Positions 16,436 through 24,870 of a stretch of DNA of 64,000 nt are shown here, in pieces. Origin of the DNA: Eisenbergiella tayi (GTDB lineage: Bacteria; Bacillota; Clostridia; Lachnospirales; Lachnospiraceae). The stretch lies in the NCBI RefSeq assembly GCF_001881565.1, contig NZ_MPDJ01000004.1, positions 598,272-662,271 of the forward strand, written 5' to 3'. The notes under the pieces are model-generated. The model made no database searches and was not told the origin of the DNA. It saw only the letters and a program-made list of their open reading frames with translations. The translations under genes were made by a program, and so were the position numbers. How positions within the stretch are numbered: position 1 is the stretch's first letter; every line of letters starts with the position of its first letter.

Positions 16436-17194
16436 CTATATATTATCAAAATCCAGTTCTGCTAAAACACCATAGTGATCACTAGGACAATATCCGGTTT
16501 TCGGTGATATTTTTCTGCCAAATAAGCGGAATGTTTTCAGCTTAGGGGATGGGTTAGGATAACTGTACTTAAGCAGTATCCAATCAATCCTGGTTCCCGC
16601 ACAAGGTTTGTAGCCATGATCCTTCCAGCGGGGATTCGCTGCCAGATCTAAGGTTGCCTCCGGTTCGATACCCGTAATATTCTGATAGACTATCGCCAGA
16701 TCTTCCCAATATGGTACGGCTTCCTCCCCATAAAGGCTCTGCTTACCGAGGATAAAATTCTGGACACTGCTCCCGGCCTCGCAGTTAAAATCTCCGCAGA
16801 AAACAGAGTAATCCGCTTTTGTTTTTTTATTTTGGTTCACCAGCGCAATTACCTGCTTTTCACAGCTGAGTACACTGTCCCAGGGTAAATGGACATTGAT
16901 TACTTCAAGCACATAATTACCTGCTTTCACATTGACAATCTGGGCTTCACCAAAGCTGTAATCATCAAGAAAGGGATACTTACTTAAAATTGCCAATTCA
17001 CATGAAGGATGCTTTACAAAAGAATAAAATCCATATTTTCCTTCCTCCGCTATATACTTGCAGGTATCTTCATCGGGTACATCCTGCAGACATAATAAAT
17101 CCGCATTCTGTGTTTTAATCTCATCGCATATCTGTTCCAATCTGTCGGGCCAGCCCCTGTTATCATTCCAGATATTATATGTAGCTATTTTCAT
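16436..17194 (-). CDS. endonuclease/exonuclease/phosphatase-family protein
   Basis: A 252-residue metal-dependent phosphodiesterase-fold protein. The family motifs appear in order: MKIATYNIWN (Asn), LLCLQDV (Gln-Asp where most members have Gln-Glu), VINVHLPWDS, FCGDFNCEAG (Asp/Asn), IDWILLK and a final PSDHYGV (Ser-Asp-His). These set up the usual DNase I-like active site. The Asp in LQD is a conservative change. Substrate could be nucleic acid, phospholipid or a small phosphodiester, and the sequence does not decide. No signal peptide is present. It stands alone, downstream of argJ in the same direction. Confidence 0.75.
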   Translation of the reverse strand: MKIATYNIWNDNRGWPDRLEQICDEIKTQNADLLCLQDVPDEDTCKYIAEEGKYGFYSFVKHPSCELAILSKYPFLDDYSFGEAQIVNVKAGNYVLEVINVHLPWDSVLSCEKQVIALVNQNKKTKADYSVFCGDFNCEAGSSVQNFILGKQSLYGEEAVPYWEDLAIVYQNITGIEPEATLDLAANPRWKDHGYKPCAGTRIDWILLKYSYPNPSPKLKTFRLFGRKISPKTGYCPSDHYGVLAELDFDNI

Positions 17195-17296
17195 TTTCTC
17201 ACCCTCTCATCTCAGTTCTCTTGATTTTTGTTTACTTTTTTAAAAACAAGCCTACGCATAAATTGTTATTTTTTCTACAATATGGCAAACAGGAAC

Positions 17297-18544
17297 TCAG
17301 GAACGATAGTCTCCATTAATTTTCACATAATCATAGGTCAGATCACAGCCCCATGCCTTTGCCTGCTTTTCTCCCTGGTGCAGATTAATGTTAATATGAA
17401 TCTCATCCTCCGCCAAAACCTCTGCTGCTTTTTCTTCAGAGAATGGCAATATTACCGCATTTCCCCTGCACACTTCAATGGTACCTGCCGCAGAAGCAAC
17501 GTCTACATCCAATTTATCAATATCAAAATCGGCATCCGTATATCCAATTGCACACATGATCCGCCCCCAGTTCGCATCACAGCCAAACAATAGACATTTT
17601 ACCAGAGATGACTGAACAACACTTTTTGCTATACTGACTGCGGTCTGCCGGTCAGGACATCCGACACAGGAACATTCCAAAAGTCTGGTTGCTCCCTCCC
17701 CATCCGCTGCCAGCATTTTTGTCATGGCTGCCATGACAATATATAATGCCTGTCGGAAGCTTTGATACTCTGTTCCATCCATAGTGATCTCCGGATTTCC
17801 CGCAGCACCGTTTGCCATAATGCTGACCATATCATTGGTAGAGGTATCTCCGTCTATACTCAGGCAATTATAGGTGATTTCCACAATGTCGCTCAATGCT
17901 GTCTGCAGCATTTCCGTGCTGACAGCCGCATCCGTTGTAATAAAATTCAGGGTGGTGGCCATATTGGGATGAATCATTCCGCTTCCCTTTGCCATACCGC
18001 CCAACCGGCATTTTCGGCCCGCAATCTGAAATTCCACAGCCACTTCCTTTCTGACCGCATCAGTGGTCATAATGGCAGCAGCAGCGGCTGTATGTCCTTC
18101 TCTTGACAAGCCTGCTGCCAACTCCTGCATATGCGCAGCAAACGGCTCTGGCGACAAAGGCTGGCCTATGACACCTGTAGAGGCAATTATCACTTCCTCC
18201 GGCCTGATTTCCAGTGCCTGCGCTGCCAGTTCACTTATTTTCTCCGCTATCTCCACGCCGTCTGCATTGCAGGTATTCGCATTCTTTGAATTGACAATCA
18301 CCGCTTTGGCTCTTCCCCCGCTCATTCCCAAATGCCGCTTTGTCACCAGAACGGGAGCTCCTTTTACCTTATTCGTGGTATATACGGCAGCAGCCGTACA
18401 CAGCCTTTCACTGTATACCATCCCCAGATCATTCTTTGCTTTATCCGGGTTAAGGCCACAGTTCAATCCGTTCGCCGTAAAACCCTGAGCGGCACAAACG
18501 CCGCCTTCTATATATTGATAGCCTGCATATTCTTCCATTTTCAT
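17297..18544 (-). CDS. argJ: bifunctional ornithine acetyltransferase/N-acetylglutamate synthase
   Basis: ArgJ transfers the acetyl group from N-acetylornithine to glutamate, closing the cyclic arginine pathway. The self-cleavage site and nucleophile Thr are visible in KGSGMIHPNMATTLNF, cleaved between Ala and Thr in this family to give alpha and beta chains. Other signatures are KGAPVLVTKRH, NSKNANTCNADG, STGVIGQPL and GCDANWGRIMCA. The length (415 aa) is normal. The ATG at 18544 is preferred over a GTG at 18556 because AGGGTGG lies eight bases upstream. No other biosynthetic arg genes adjoin it. A divergent carbamoyltransferase lies 5 kb away. Confidence 0.93.
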   Translation of the reverse strand: MKMEEYAGYQYIEGGVCAAQGFTANGLNCGLNPDKAKNDLGMVYSERLCTAAAVYTTNKVKGAPVLVTKRHLGMSGGRAKAVIVNSKNANTCNADGVEIAEKISELAAQALEIRPEEVIIASTGVIGQPLSPEPFAAHMQELAAGLSREGHTAAAAAIMTTDAVRKEVAVEFQIAGRKCRLGGMAKGSGMIHPNMATTLNFITTDAAVSTEMLQTALSDIVEITYNCLSIDGDTSTNDMVSIMANGAAGNPEITMDGTEYQSFRQALYIVMAAMTKMLAADGEGATRLLECSCVGCPDRQTAVSIAKSVVQSSLVKCLLFGCDANWGRIMCAIGYTDADFDIDKLDVDVASAAGTIEVCRGNAVILPFSEEKAAEVLAEDEIHININLHQGEKQAKAWGCDLTYDYVKINGDYRS

Positions 18545-18691
18545 ATTCTTACCCACCCTATATCAATAAAATTTCATATAACATAACATCAAAAAGACAT
18601 TTCCACTATATTCTATCTCTTATACTCTTCTTATCAAAAGGTTATTCTTCTATTATCACACAAAAAATATCTTATCCTTTGAATGATTTAT

Positions 18692-18735
18692 CAAAAAACC
18701 CCAGGAAGCCCATCAAACGGACATTCCCAGGGTAA
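18692..18735 (-). terminator. intrinsic terminator of the zinc-ribbon cluster
   Basis: On the minus strand ACCCTGGGAA ... TTCCTGGGGT followed by TTTTT forms a stem about 60 bp beyond the stop of the last zinc-ribbon gene (18795), separating it from argJ. Confidence 0.75.
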
Positions 18736-18794
18736 CCATTTTAGTTCAAAACAAAACTGCCACTAATTTGTTATTTTCAATCCTTACCGTTCTT

Positions 18795-19733
18795 TTAATC
18801 AACTAATTTTGAAGAGCTAACTTCTGTTCCATCCATCTCAACAGCCATAAACAATAACTTCAATACTAATTGACTCTGTGCTTCTTTTGCTGTAAATGGT
18901 TTGATTTCTCCATCATCATAGATTGCATATAAAACATCACTGTTAATTTCCACATAATAATCTACTCCATTTGTTCCTGCCGCATCCGTTTTATATACTA
19001 TAACAGTACTTGCAACACCATCAGTAGATCCATTATTTTCAACATATTTATTAATTGCTTTCAACGCCAGTTGTTCATCTGCCGTTAATTCAATAACCTG
19101 AACTGAAATATCCAAGAGCCCAATATTCCCAGAAGAATCTTTTGCTGAAAGCTGTACTTTACTGCTGCCGACAACATTGATATTCACCTCTGGGGTAACA
19201 ACAATACTATTTTCCAATCCGTCATCAAAATCAGTAACAGAATAAAAATCAGCAGGATTAAATAGTTCACCCTTTTGAACCTTAATATTCTCAGGACCAC
19301 TGATTACTGGTGCCGTTGTATCAATAACCTCAATTTCTATATGCCTGTTGATAGATAAAATTCCATTTTCAATTGTATATTGTAATGCCTGCTGTCCTAA
19401 CTTGCTTGTATCTAATTCATTTTGAAAACGAATAATACCATTAGAAGATCTCGGAATTATAATATCTTTCGTCTGCACAATACTTCCAGCTTCGACTTTA
19501 TTATTAATTACCTTTACTCCCATCATAGCATTATAAATTATAACTACTACTGTTAATACAACTACTAACAAAATAGCAATGGGAATAAACAAGCGGAGCG
19601 TCCGCTTACTTGGCACTTTCCTTCCAGTAATACTAATATCCTGTGTATTTTCTGTATCACTTACTACTTTACCACATTTGGGACAAAAAGCACTTTCTTC
19701 CTTTATTTCGCAGCCACAATTTGTACAGAACAT
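18795..19733 (-). CDS. zinc-ribbon membrane protein with extracellular Ig-like domain
   Basis: A 312-residue single-pass protein. A four-Cys zinc ribbon at the start (FCTNCGCEI...FCPKCGKV) is followed by one transmembrane helix (about residues 47-70, LRLFIPIAILLVVVLTVVVI). An outside part follows with a DUF5011/HYR-like Ig fold (VIDTTAPVISGPENIKVQKG ... VQLSAKDSSGNIGLLDISVQ). A C-terminal domain (ADEQLALKAINKYVENNGST) has no known role. The ATG at 19733 sits ten bases after GAGGAG; an upstream TTG is less likely. It is the last gene of the leftward zinc-ribbon cluster that begins behind a c-di-GMP riboswitch. Function is unknown; envelope sensing or surface display is inferred. Confidence 0.7.
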   Translation of the reverse strand: MFCTNCGCEIKEESAFCPKCGKVVSDTENTQDISITGRKVPSKRTLRLFIPIAILLVVVLTVVVIIYNAMMGVKVINNKVEAGSIVQTKDIIIPRSSNGIIRFQNELDTSKLGQQALQYTIENGILSINRHIEIEVIDTTAPVISGPENIKVQKGELFNPADFYSVTDFDDGLENSIVVTPEVNINVVGSSKVQLSAKDSSGNIGLLDISVQVIELTADEQLALKAINKYVENNGSTDGVASTVIVYKTDAAGTNGVDYYVEINSDVLYAIYDDGEIKPFTAKEAQSQLVLKLLFMAVEMDGTEVSSSKLVD

Positions 19734-19751
19734 CTCCGTAATTCTCCTCAA

Positions 19752-20049
19752 TTATATATAAGCAATCTCTACTCCGTACTCCACTTCTTCTTTCGTAATT
19801 CCCCAAGATTCAAGCTAATCAAGTAATTCGGTTTTTGAATAAGAATAATAATCCAAACATAATTTTGCTCTCTTTACAGCCTATTCAAACCAATCAGCAC
19901 ACAATTACCGGCTGCATATACAGCTTCCTTTGTTGAAAAACTTCATATTCCAACTGTTCTATCAGTCTTTTATATGAATAAGCTGTAAAATCCAAATAAT
20001 CATGTGCTCTTTCAAGTCCTTTTTTCCTCTGCAGTTGCTGAATTTGTAT
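19752..20049 (-). pseudogene. remnant of an Ltp-type surface lipoprotein (PF07553-like repeats)
   Basis: The minus strand holds two decayed repeats of the 'host cell surface-exposed lipoprotein' kind: GLERAHDYLDFTAYSYKRLI EQLEYE, then after a one-base shift FSTKEAVYAA, and a second copy AVKRAKLCLDYYSYSKTELL D(stop)LESWGITKEEVEYGVEIA. The [AYxYLDYxxxSxxxLxxQLEYEGFxxxxAxYAVD] pattern is clear. At least two in-frame stops and a frameshift break it, and no start or signal peptide remains. It lies between two zinc-ribbon genes, so that cluster once carried a further surface protein. Known members of this family include phage superinfection-exclusion lipoproteins. Confidence 0.6.
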
Positions 20050-20071
20050 TCGAAACATCTTGAGCCGATGA

Positions 20072-20854
20072 CTAATTCGTTTCTTTATTCTCTTGCTCCG
20101 AATCCATATAAATCATGCTTGCCTTATTATAAACAGAAACTAAATCATCGTATGTAGAGGCGGCTTTTAAAGAATCTACCGCATCCTTCAATTTATCTTT
20201 CTGTTCATAGATAACACCTTTGAAGATAGTTGCAGCTATATTTACAGAAGACGAATCTGTATCATCTGAAAGTTTTTCCAATAAAGATTCCTGTACATAG
20301 CTAACACATGTTTTCCTCCATATTTCATTAATTGTATCATTAAATACCACCTCACTGGAAGAAGGTTTTTTCCCAAGATCAAGCTGAAACGAAACCTCCG
20401 TTATATTATCAGCCACCTGATCGAGCGGCATTTCGTTATTACTTTCTATAAATTCTGCAACATATTCTTTAACAACATCAGAATTCATGTCCTCAAGATA
20501 TTGCATTCCCTGCTCATAGATTTTCTTTGACACACCTTCAATAGGTGATTTCTGAGCATTTATATTGATAAATATAAAACCAATTATAGCAAGTACAACA
20601 ACTAAACTGCTTCCAATTATACTGAGTACTTTTATTTCCTTTGATAAACCTGATTTTTCTCCGCAATTCGGGCAAAATTTTGCACCATATGGTAAGTCAT
20701 TTCTACACTTTTGACATTTAACGTGTTCCACATCTTTCCTTGTTATAGTTGAATTATCATCATTTATTTGTTTATCAACAATTATTTTCGCACCACAATG
20801 AGTACAAAAAACGGAATCATCCTCAATTTGTGCACTGCAATTTTTACAAATCAT
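20072..20854 (-). CDS. double zinc-ribbon single-pass membrane protein
   Basis: A 260-residue protein with two Cys4 ribbons at the start (CKNCSAQI...CTHCGAKI and CQKCRNDL...CPNCGEKS). One transmembrane helix follows (about residues 73-96, IIGSSLVVVLAIIGFIFINI). The helical outside domain is ~165 residues and carries a Lys/Asp-rich region and a repeat-like 'YEQGMQYLEDMNSDVVKEYV' stretch. Its start codon shares one base with the stop of the upstream 53-residue membrane protein (TAATG), so the two are translationally coupled. I recognise the general architecture (zinc ribbon + TM + outer domain) but not a function. Confidence 0.7.
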   Translation of the reverse strand: MICKNCSAQIEDDSVFCTHCGAKIIVDKQINDDNSTITRKDVEHVKCQKCRNDLPYGAKFCPNCGEKSGLSKEIKVLSIIGSSLVVVLAIIGFIFININAQKSPIEGVSKKIYEQGMQYLEDMNSDVVKEYVAEFIESNNEMPLDQVADNITEVSFQLDLGKKPSSSEVVFNDTINEIWRKTCVSYVQESLLEKLSDDTDSSSVNIAATIFKGVIYEQKDKLKDAVDSLKAASTYDDLVSVYNKASMIYMDSEQENKETN

Positions 20855-21046
20855 TATTTATTTTCCCTTGAAATATAATATACAATTAGAAATCCCATAC
20901 AAATTAAAGCTAATCCAACTGCCAAAACAAAATAAGCAGTTGCATAATTACCATTGATAATATAATTATAAGCATCGCCGCCAACGTACGCATTAATTGT
21001 TTTATATGGTTTCATCCAACAACTGCCCACATTTTTTACAATACAT
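20854..21046 (-). CDS. small YVGGDAYNYI membrane protein, with a possible broken zinc-ribbon start
   Basis: An ATG at 21015 opens a 53-residue frame, MKPYKTINAYVGGDAYNYII, then NGNYATAYFVLAVG and a hydrophobic helix, ending SRENK at 20854. The YVGGDAYNYI motif is characteristic of small Clostridia proteins that usually begin with a zinc ribbon. Just upstream, at 21046 and in another frame, an ATG with a run of seven Gs seven bases before it encodes MYCKKCGQLLDETI and then stops. The two halves are offset by one base. Either a frameshift has split a zinc-ribbon/TM gene, or the 53-codon frame is used alone by coupling. It is too short for standard gene calling. Confidence 0.55.
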
Positions 21047-21068
21047 AAAAAGTCCCCCCCATTTTTAA

Positions 21069-22505
21069 TCAGTATGTATTTGACAATGTTCCAAAGGTAA
21101 CCTTAGTCGTATACGTATAAATAAAACTGGTTACGGAATTATTGTCCGTCTCCTTATATTTTAATTCGATACCTTTCGCAGAAAGTGTTATGGTAGTATA
21201 ATCGTCTATCACTAACGGAGTTCCAAAATCAGAAGCACTGACTTTTTTATCAAAGGAAATCGATTTACTAATATTATACTTTAATCCGATCTGTATTGTC
21301 GACCAATTAGTAAAGACAAATATGGAGCCATTACCCGACAGGTTGATTGAACCATCATCATTTAATCTGCATTTTATATCCAGTTTATAATCTCCCTTTT
21401 CGATATCATGGGTCCAGGTTCCTCCATCATAATAATAATTTCTTGCTTTACAATTTGATTCCGCTAAACCTGTTGTTGAACTCCATTGTCCACACAATCC
21501 TATCCAATTACTAATGCTGTTTAATTTTGTAATTAGATCTGCAGAATTGGTGCCATTATATGAGAAATTATCCGGAAGCGTTCCCAGTTCCTTTTTTGCC
21601 TGATTAAGATTTCCTTCCTCCATATTCTTTTTTGCCGAAAGTAAAATACAGGCATTGGACATTTCAGAAGAATCCTGATAATCGGATATTTTTATAAAAA
21701 GCTTGGATGCTGATGTATATTCTTGAGAATCCATGAATGATTTTGCATTGTTATATACTGATTCCGCGTATAGTCCTTCTGCATCAAAAAGAGTACCAGC
21801 TTTTTCAAAGTATGCTGAAGCTTCTGCGTATTTTTTATTATTAAAACTAATCATACCCTGCGCATATTGAGCGTATTCATCATTTTTACCGCCTTTAACA
21901 TACCCAAATACGGTCAGAGCTGTTTCATAATCTTTGTTCTTTACATATTCCCGCCCAATATCCAAAATCTTTTCATTAGAATCTTCATAACCTTTCGCTG
22001 CTTTAAACTCTTCTGCTGCAGATAGCAGATCACCTGCTTCCAAATACAGATTTCCCCTCGCATAGTTACATTTTTTAATCATCTCGTCGGAATTCTCATA
22101 ACCTGCAGCATTTTTAAATTGTGCTAAGGCCTCATCGTATTCTTCTTTCCCGAAAAATTCAATACCTTTCGCATAATGATCTGCAATGGTTGCTTCCGCC
22201 AATTTTTCCTGAGCATCCTCATAATCGCCGGCTGCCGTATAATACTTAATAGCCCTTTCATAGTTACCGGCAGCGAATGCATCTTCGGCCTTATTATATT
22301 TCGCTGCTGGTGTAGAATTTACGGCAATTAATATAACAATTATTATTACAGCACATACGATTCCAATGATAAAAAAGAGGATATTAAGGGATATTTTCCC
22401 TTTAGAAACAGTATTTGTGAAATCAGATTCTCCTAATTGATATCCGCAGTTAGGGCAAAAGACACTTTCGTCAGGTATTTCATTTTGGCATTTGGGACAG
22501 ATCAT
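21069..22505 (-). CDS. zinc-ribbon/TPR membrane protein
   Basis: A 478-residue protein with an N-terminal Cys4 ribbon (CPKCQNEI...CPNCGYQL). A transmembrane helix follows at about residues 37-62 (ISLNILFFIIGIVCAVIIIV), and then six or more tetratricopeptide-like repeats (KAEDAFAAGNYERAIKYYTA; KGIEFFGKEEYDEALAQFKN; ARGNLYLEAGDLLSAAEEFK). The final ~150 residues form a beta-rich domain (GLCGQWSSTTGLAESNCKAR) without a known match. TPR arrays imply a protein-binding scaffold, here probably facing outward. The start overlaps the stop of the preceding zinc-ribbon gene by four bases (ATGA), so translation is coupled. The cluster lies behind a c-di-GMP riboswitch. Confidence 0.75.
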   Translation of the reverse strand: MICPKCQNEIPDESVFCPNCGYQLGESDFTNTVSKGKISLNILFFIIGIVCAVIIIVILIAVNSTPAAKYNKAEDAFAAGNYERAIKYYTAAGDYEDAQEKLAEATIADHYAKGIEFFGKEEYDEALAQFKNAAGYENSDEMIKKCNYARGNLYLEAGDLLSAAEEFKAAKGYEDSNEKILDIGREYVKNKDYETALTVFGYVKGGKNDEYAQYAQGMISFNNKKYAEASAYFEKAGTLFDAEGLYAESVYNNAKSFMDSQEYTSASKLFIKISDYQDSSEMSNACILLSAKKNMEEGNLNQAKKELGTLPDNFSYNGTNSADLITKLNSISNWIGLCGQWSSTTGLAESNCKARNYYYDGGTWTHDIEKGDYKLDIKCRLNDDGSINLSGNGSIFVFTNWSTIQIGLKYNISKSISFDKKVSASDFGTPLVIDDYTTITLSAKGIELKYKETDNNSVTSFIYTYTTKVTFGTLSNTY

Positions 22506-23326
22506 AAAGTCGATCCCTCCTCTATCTCACTCTCTTCCGTTGTTCCCAAAGTATTCACATTACGAATTAAACTTTTAACTACAGCCGCTTTATCTGTAAA
22601 ATCTTTTTTGCTTGTTTCTTCTTTTGCTTTAAAATTATTAACTGAAAAATCCCCTTCCACAAGGAAACTATATCTCTCACAATATGCATAATAATAGTCT
22701 TCCATGGCTTTTTTCAGTTCCTTAACTTCTTCCTCATCACATCCAATATCCTGAAGTTCCGTATATATTTTATCAATCTCTCTCTTTCTGTCTTTTTCCG
22801 TATTGATTTCAGAGGAGCATAGTCCTTCAACATAGTCCGTGAAAAAATCAGGTCCAAGCAACCCTGTATTAATACCTGTTGAAGTATCATACATGGAACT
22901 GAGTAAATTAAAATTATTTTCGGTACCATTAATCGCATTATTCAATTCCATTGCTTTAGCTCCATATGCATTTATCAACTCCTGACGTGCACGTTCAGCC
23001 TCCTGACGTTCTCGTTCAGCAGCTAACTCCTGTTCATATCTTTCCTTTTCGACTGCCTTCTGATGAACTACAACGCCAATACCACCGCCAATACATATAA
23101 CAGCAATTAAAGCGACTATCCCAATAATAAGTTTCTTTTTTCCATTACCCGCTGCTTTTTTTTCCATACTATAGCCACATTTCAAACAGAACTTCGCATC
23201 TTTTTCCAGTTCCGAACCGCATTTCGGGCAATTTTTTTTATCAGAAACCTCCTCTAAATTTTTACCACATTTTTGACAGAATTTAGCACCTTCCTCTACT
23301 TCTGCACCACAAAATCTGCAATTCAT
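22502..23326 (-). CDS. double zinc-ribbon, membrane and coiled-coil protein (first gene of riboswitch operon)
   Basis: A 274-residue protein with two Cys4 ribbons (CRFCGAEV...CQKCGKNL and CPKCGSEL...CLKCGYSM) and a transmembrane helix at about residues 60-80 (KKLIIGIVALIAVICIGGGI). A charged coiled coil (KERYEQELAAERERQEAERA) and a helical domain follow. It is the first gene after the GEMM-I riboswitch, about 190 bp downstream of its terminator, and its stop overlaps the TPR gene's start. The zinc ribbons would face the cytoplasm and the coiled coil the outside. Molecular role is unknown. Control by c-di-GMP suggests surface attachment or motility-related adaptation, which is inference. Confidence 0.72.
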   Translation of the reverse strand: MNCRFCGAEVEEGAKFCQKCGKNLEEVSDKKNCPKCGSELEKDAKFCLKCGYSMEKKAAGNGKKKLIIGIVALIAVICIGGGIGVVVHQKAVEKERYEQELAAERERQEAERARQELINAYGAKAMELNNAINGTENNFNLLSSMYDTSTGINTGLLGPDFFTDYVEGLCSSEINTEKDRKREIDKIYTELQDIGCDEEEVKELKKAMEDYYYAYCERYSFLVEGDFSVNNFKAKEETSKKDFTDKAAVVKSLIRNVNTLGTTEESEIEEGSTL

Positions 23327-23513
23327 TTATTCATTTCTCCCCTCTTGGTTTAATATGCCTATATTTATAAATACCCAATGTTGCTTTCTCTGCCTTTTTA
23401 CTTTAATTTGTCATTAGACACAATTCTGTATTGACACAATACCTGATATTTTTTTAGCGTTATACTTTTTTATCAAGCATTTTCGCTTACAATGTATTGT
23501 AAACAAAATCCAC

Positions 23514-23545
23514 TTAAAATAAAAAAACTACTGAATATCAGCAGC
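23514..23545 (-). terminator. riboswitch expression-platform terminator
   Basis: On the minus strand CTGCTGA-ATAT... pairs with TCAGTAG and is followed by TTTTTTTATTTT. It lies immediately 3' of the c-di-GMP aptamer and 190 bp before the zinc-ribbon operon, so ligand binding would decide read-through. Confidence 0.72.
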
Positions 23546-23622
23546 ATATAACAGATTTGCAACTGGCTACCATATTACAGGCCCTATAGCTTTGCGTCAC
23601 AATCTTTCGACTGTTTTGCTAA
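23538..23622 (-). ncRNA. cyclic di-GMP type I (GEMM-I) riboswitch aptamer
   Basis: Read on the minus strand the core blocks appear in order: GCAAAACAGTCGAAAGATTG (a GAAA tetraloop hairpin), TGACGCAAAGC (tetraloop receptor and G/A ligand pocket), TATAGGGCCT, ATGGTAGCC and AGTTGC, which closes P1 against GCAA. This matches the known class I layout (GCAAAC...GAAA...GACGCAAAGC...GGTAGC...GTTGC). It lies upstream of the zinc-ribbon operon starting at 23326 and is followed by a terminator hairpin, so transcriptional control by c-di-GMP is expected. No diguanylate cyclase lies in this window. I cannot tell ON from OFF type without folding the platform. Confidence 0.85.
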
Positions 23623-23765
23623 AATTTATACATATAACTTAACACTTTTGTAGAAAAATGTCAATTTCCGCCGAACTTTTCATTGAACATTAATCCAATT
23701 CCCGCCATAATATAAGCAGTAAATATAACCGCATATACTGTTTTTATCCATTGCTCAAATAAATA

Positions 23766-24596
23766 TTAATTTATCATACAATATATAATAACTGCCTGCT
23801 GAATTTCCAGCAAATATTTCTTAAACTCATATCCCACAAAGTACTCAGAATCTATTACATCGCCGGATACTTCTTCCCCACGATAAAAGGGCGGGCATGG
23901 ATTCAGAACCGCACCTTTATTTGCTTTTTCCATGACTGCTTTTGTCACCTGGCAACCGGAAGATTTTTCAAGTACATCCGATGGCAGCGAATCCGTGCAG
24001 ACAATATCTTTGCCGATTATGGCATCCTCAATATTATGATAAACCGGAACTCCTTCCATTTCATATCCGTCCGCACAGCACTGGGATAACTCAAATCCCA
24101 TGACATCTGCCGCCTCTTTCCATGACAGTCCGATATTTCCTTTCAGGCCGCAAAAGAGATACTTATCCTTTGTAAAATCTTTTCTGATTTTTGAAAGCGC
24201 ATACATATCTGCAAGCATTTCACAGGGATGATTTATAGCTGTAAGGGCATTGATAACCGGAACCTTTGAATATTGCGACATCGTTTCCAGCATGGCTATA
24301 TCCTTATGACGCACTACAATTACATCGGCCCAATTATTCAAATATCCTATAACATCCTTACTATTCTCTCTCTTGTCCAAGGTATCCGACGGGAATAAAA
24401 CGGCTTGCCCGCCCAAAAGCCGAATTCCTTTTTCAAAGGTAACTCTGGTACGGATACTGCTGTTTGGAAAGAACAAAACTACTGTTTTCCCGTTCAAAAT
24501 ATCTTTATACTTCCCCTGTATAATTTCATCTGCTATATCAAATATCTCATATACATCTTTTGCCTTGTAATCGGTAAGTCTGATTAAATTCTTCAT
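23766..24596 (-). CDS. divergent ornithine-carbamoyltransferase-like enzyme
   Basis: A 276-residue protein of the aspartate/ornithine carbamoyltransferase family, shorter than typical OTCases (~310-335). The carbamoyl-phosphate motif normally Ser-Thr-Arg-Thr-Arg is Ser-Ile-Arg-Thr-Arg here (residues 47-51). His-Pro-Cys-Glu replaces His-Pro-Cys-Gln (123-126), and the ornithine motif His-Cys-Leu-Pro is replaced by Asn-Pro-Cys-Pro-Pro (232-236). The carbamoyl-binding His and Arg are kept; the amine-binding side is altered. Transfer of a carbamoyl group to some amine other than ornithine is therefore plausible. A TATAAT -10 lies at 24778-24783 on the minus strand, giving a ~180-base leader. No arg genes adjoin it. 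Confidence 0.7.
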   Translation of the reverse strand: MKNLIRLTDYKAKDVYEIFDIADEIIQGKYKDILNGKTVVLFFPNSSIRTRVTFEKGIRLLGGQAVLFPSDTLDKRENSKDVIGYLNNWADVIVVRHKDIAMLETMSQYSKVPVINALTAINHPCEMLADMYALSKIRKDFTKDKYLFCGLKGNIGLSWKEAADVMGFELSQCCADGYEMEGVPVYHNIEDAIIGKDIVCTDSLPSDVLEKSSGCQVTKAVMEKANKGAVLNPCPPFYRGEEVSGDVIDSEYFVGYEFKKYLLEIQQAVIIYCMIN

Positions 24597-24819
24597 ATGG
24601 TAACCCTCCGGAAAATTAATGATACTTCATCTTGTTAATTGCTATCTTGTTTGTAATGGAAAAACGTCCAAAATTGGCAGACATTATCTGAACACGGTCA
24701 AGTTATCTTCTCTGTATGATAACACTCGCTGCGCAATTCATCCCGCTTTCCGGATATCAGCATTTTACAGCATTCTAATTATACCATATCGTCTCGGAAT
24801 AGTCGTAAAAATAATCTAA

Positions 24820-24860
24820 TAAAAAAATCCTCCAAACCCCAAAAGGATCCGGAGGATTTT
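24820..24860 (-). terminator. intrinsic terminator after the DUF3788/DUF3795 gene
   Basis: Minus strand AAAATCCTCC ... GGAGGATTTTTTTA forms a 10-bp stem with a T-run, 11 bases past the stop at 24871. Confidence 0.88.
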
Positions 24861-24870
24861 ACCACTCTGT

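Noticed and set aside
24597..24777. Possible riboswitch in the ~180-base leader of the carbamoyltransferase gene
   Set aside because: I could match it to no known aptamer and see no terminator or sequestered ribosome-binding site.
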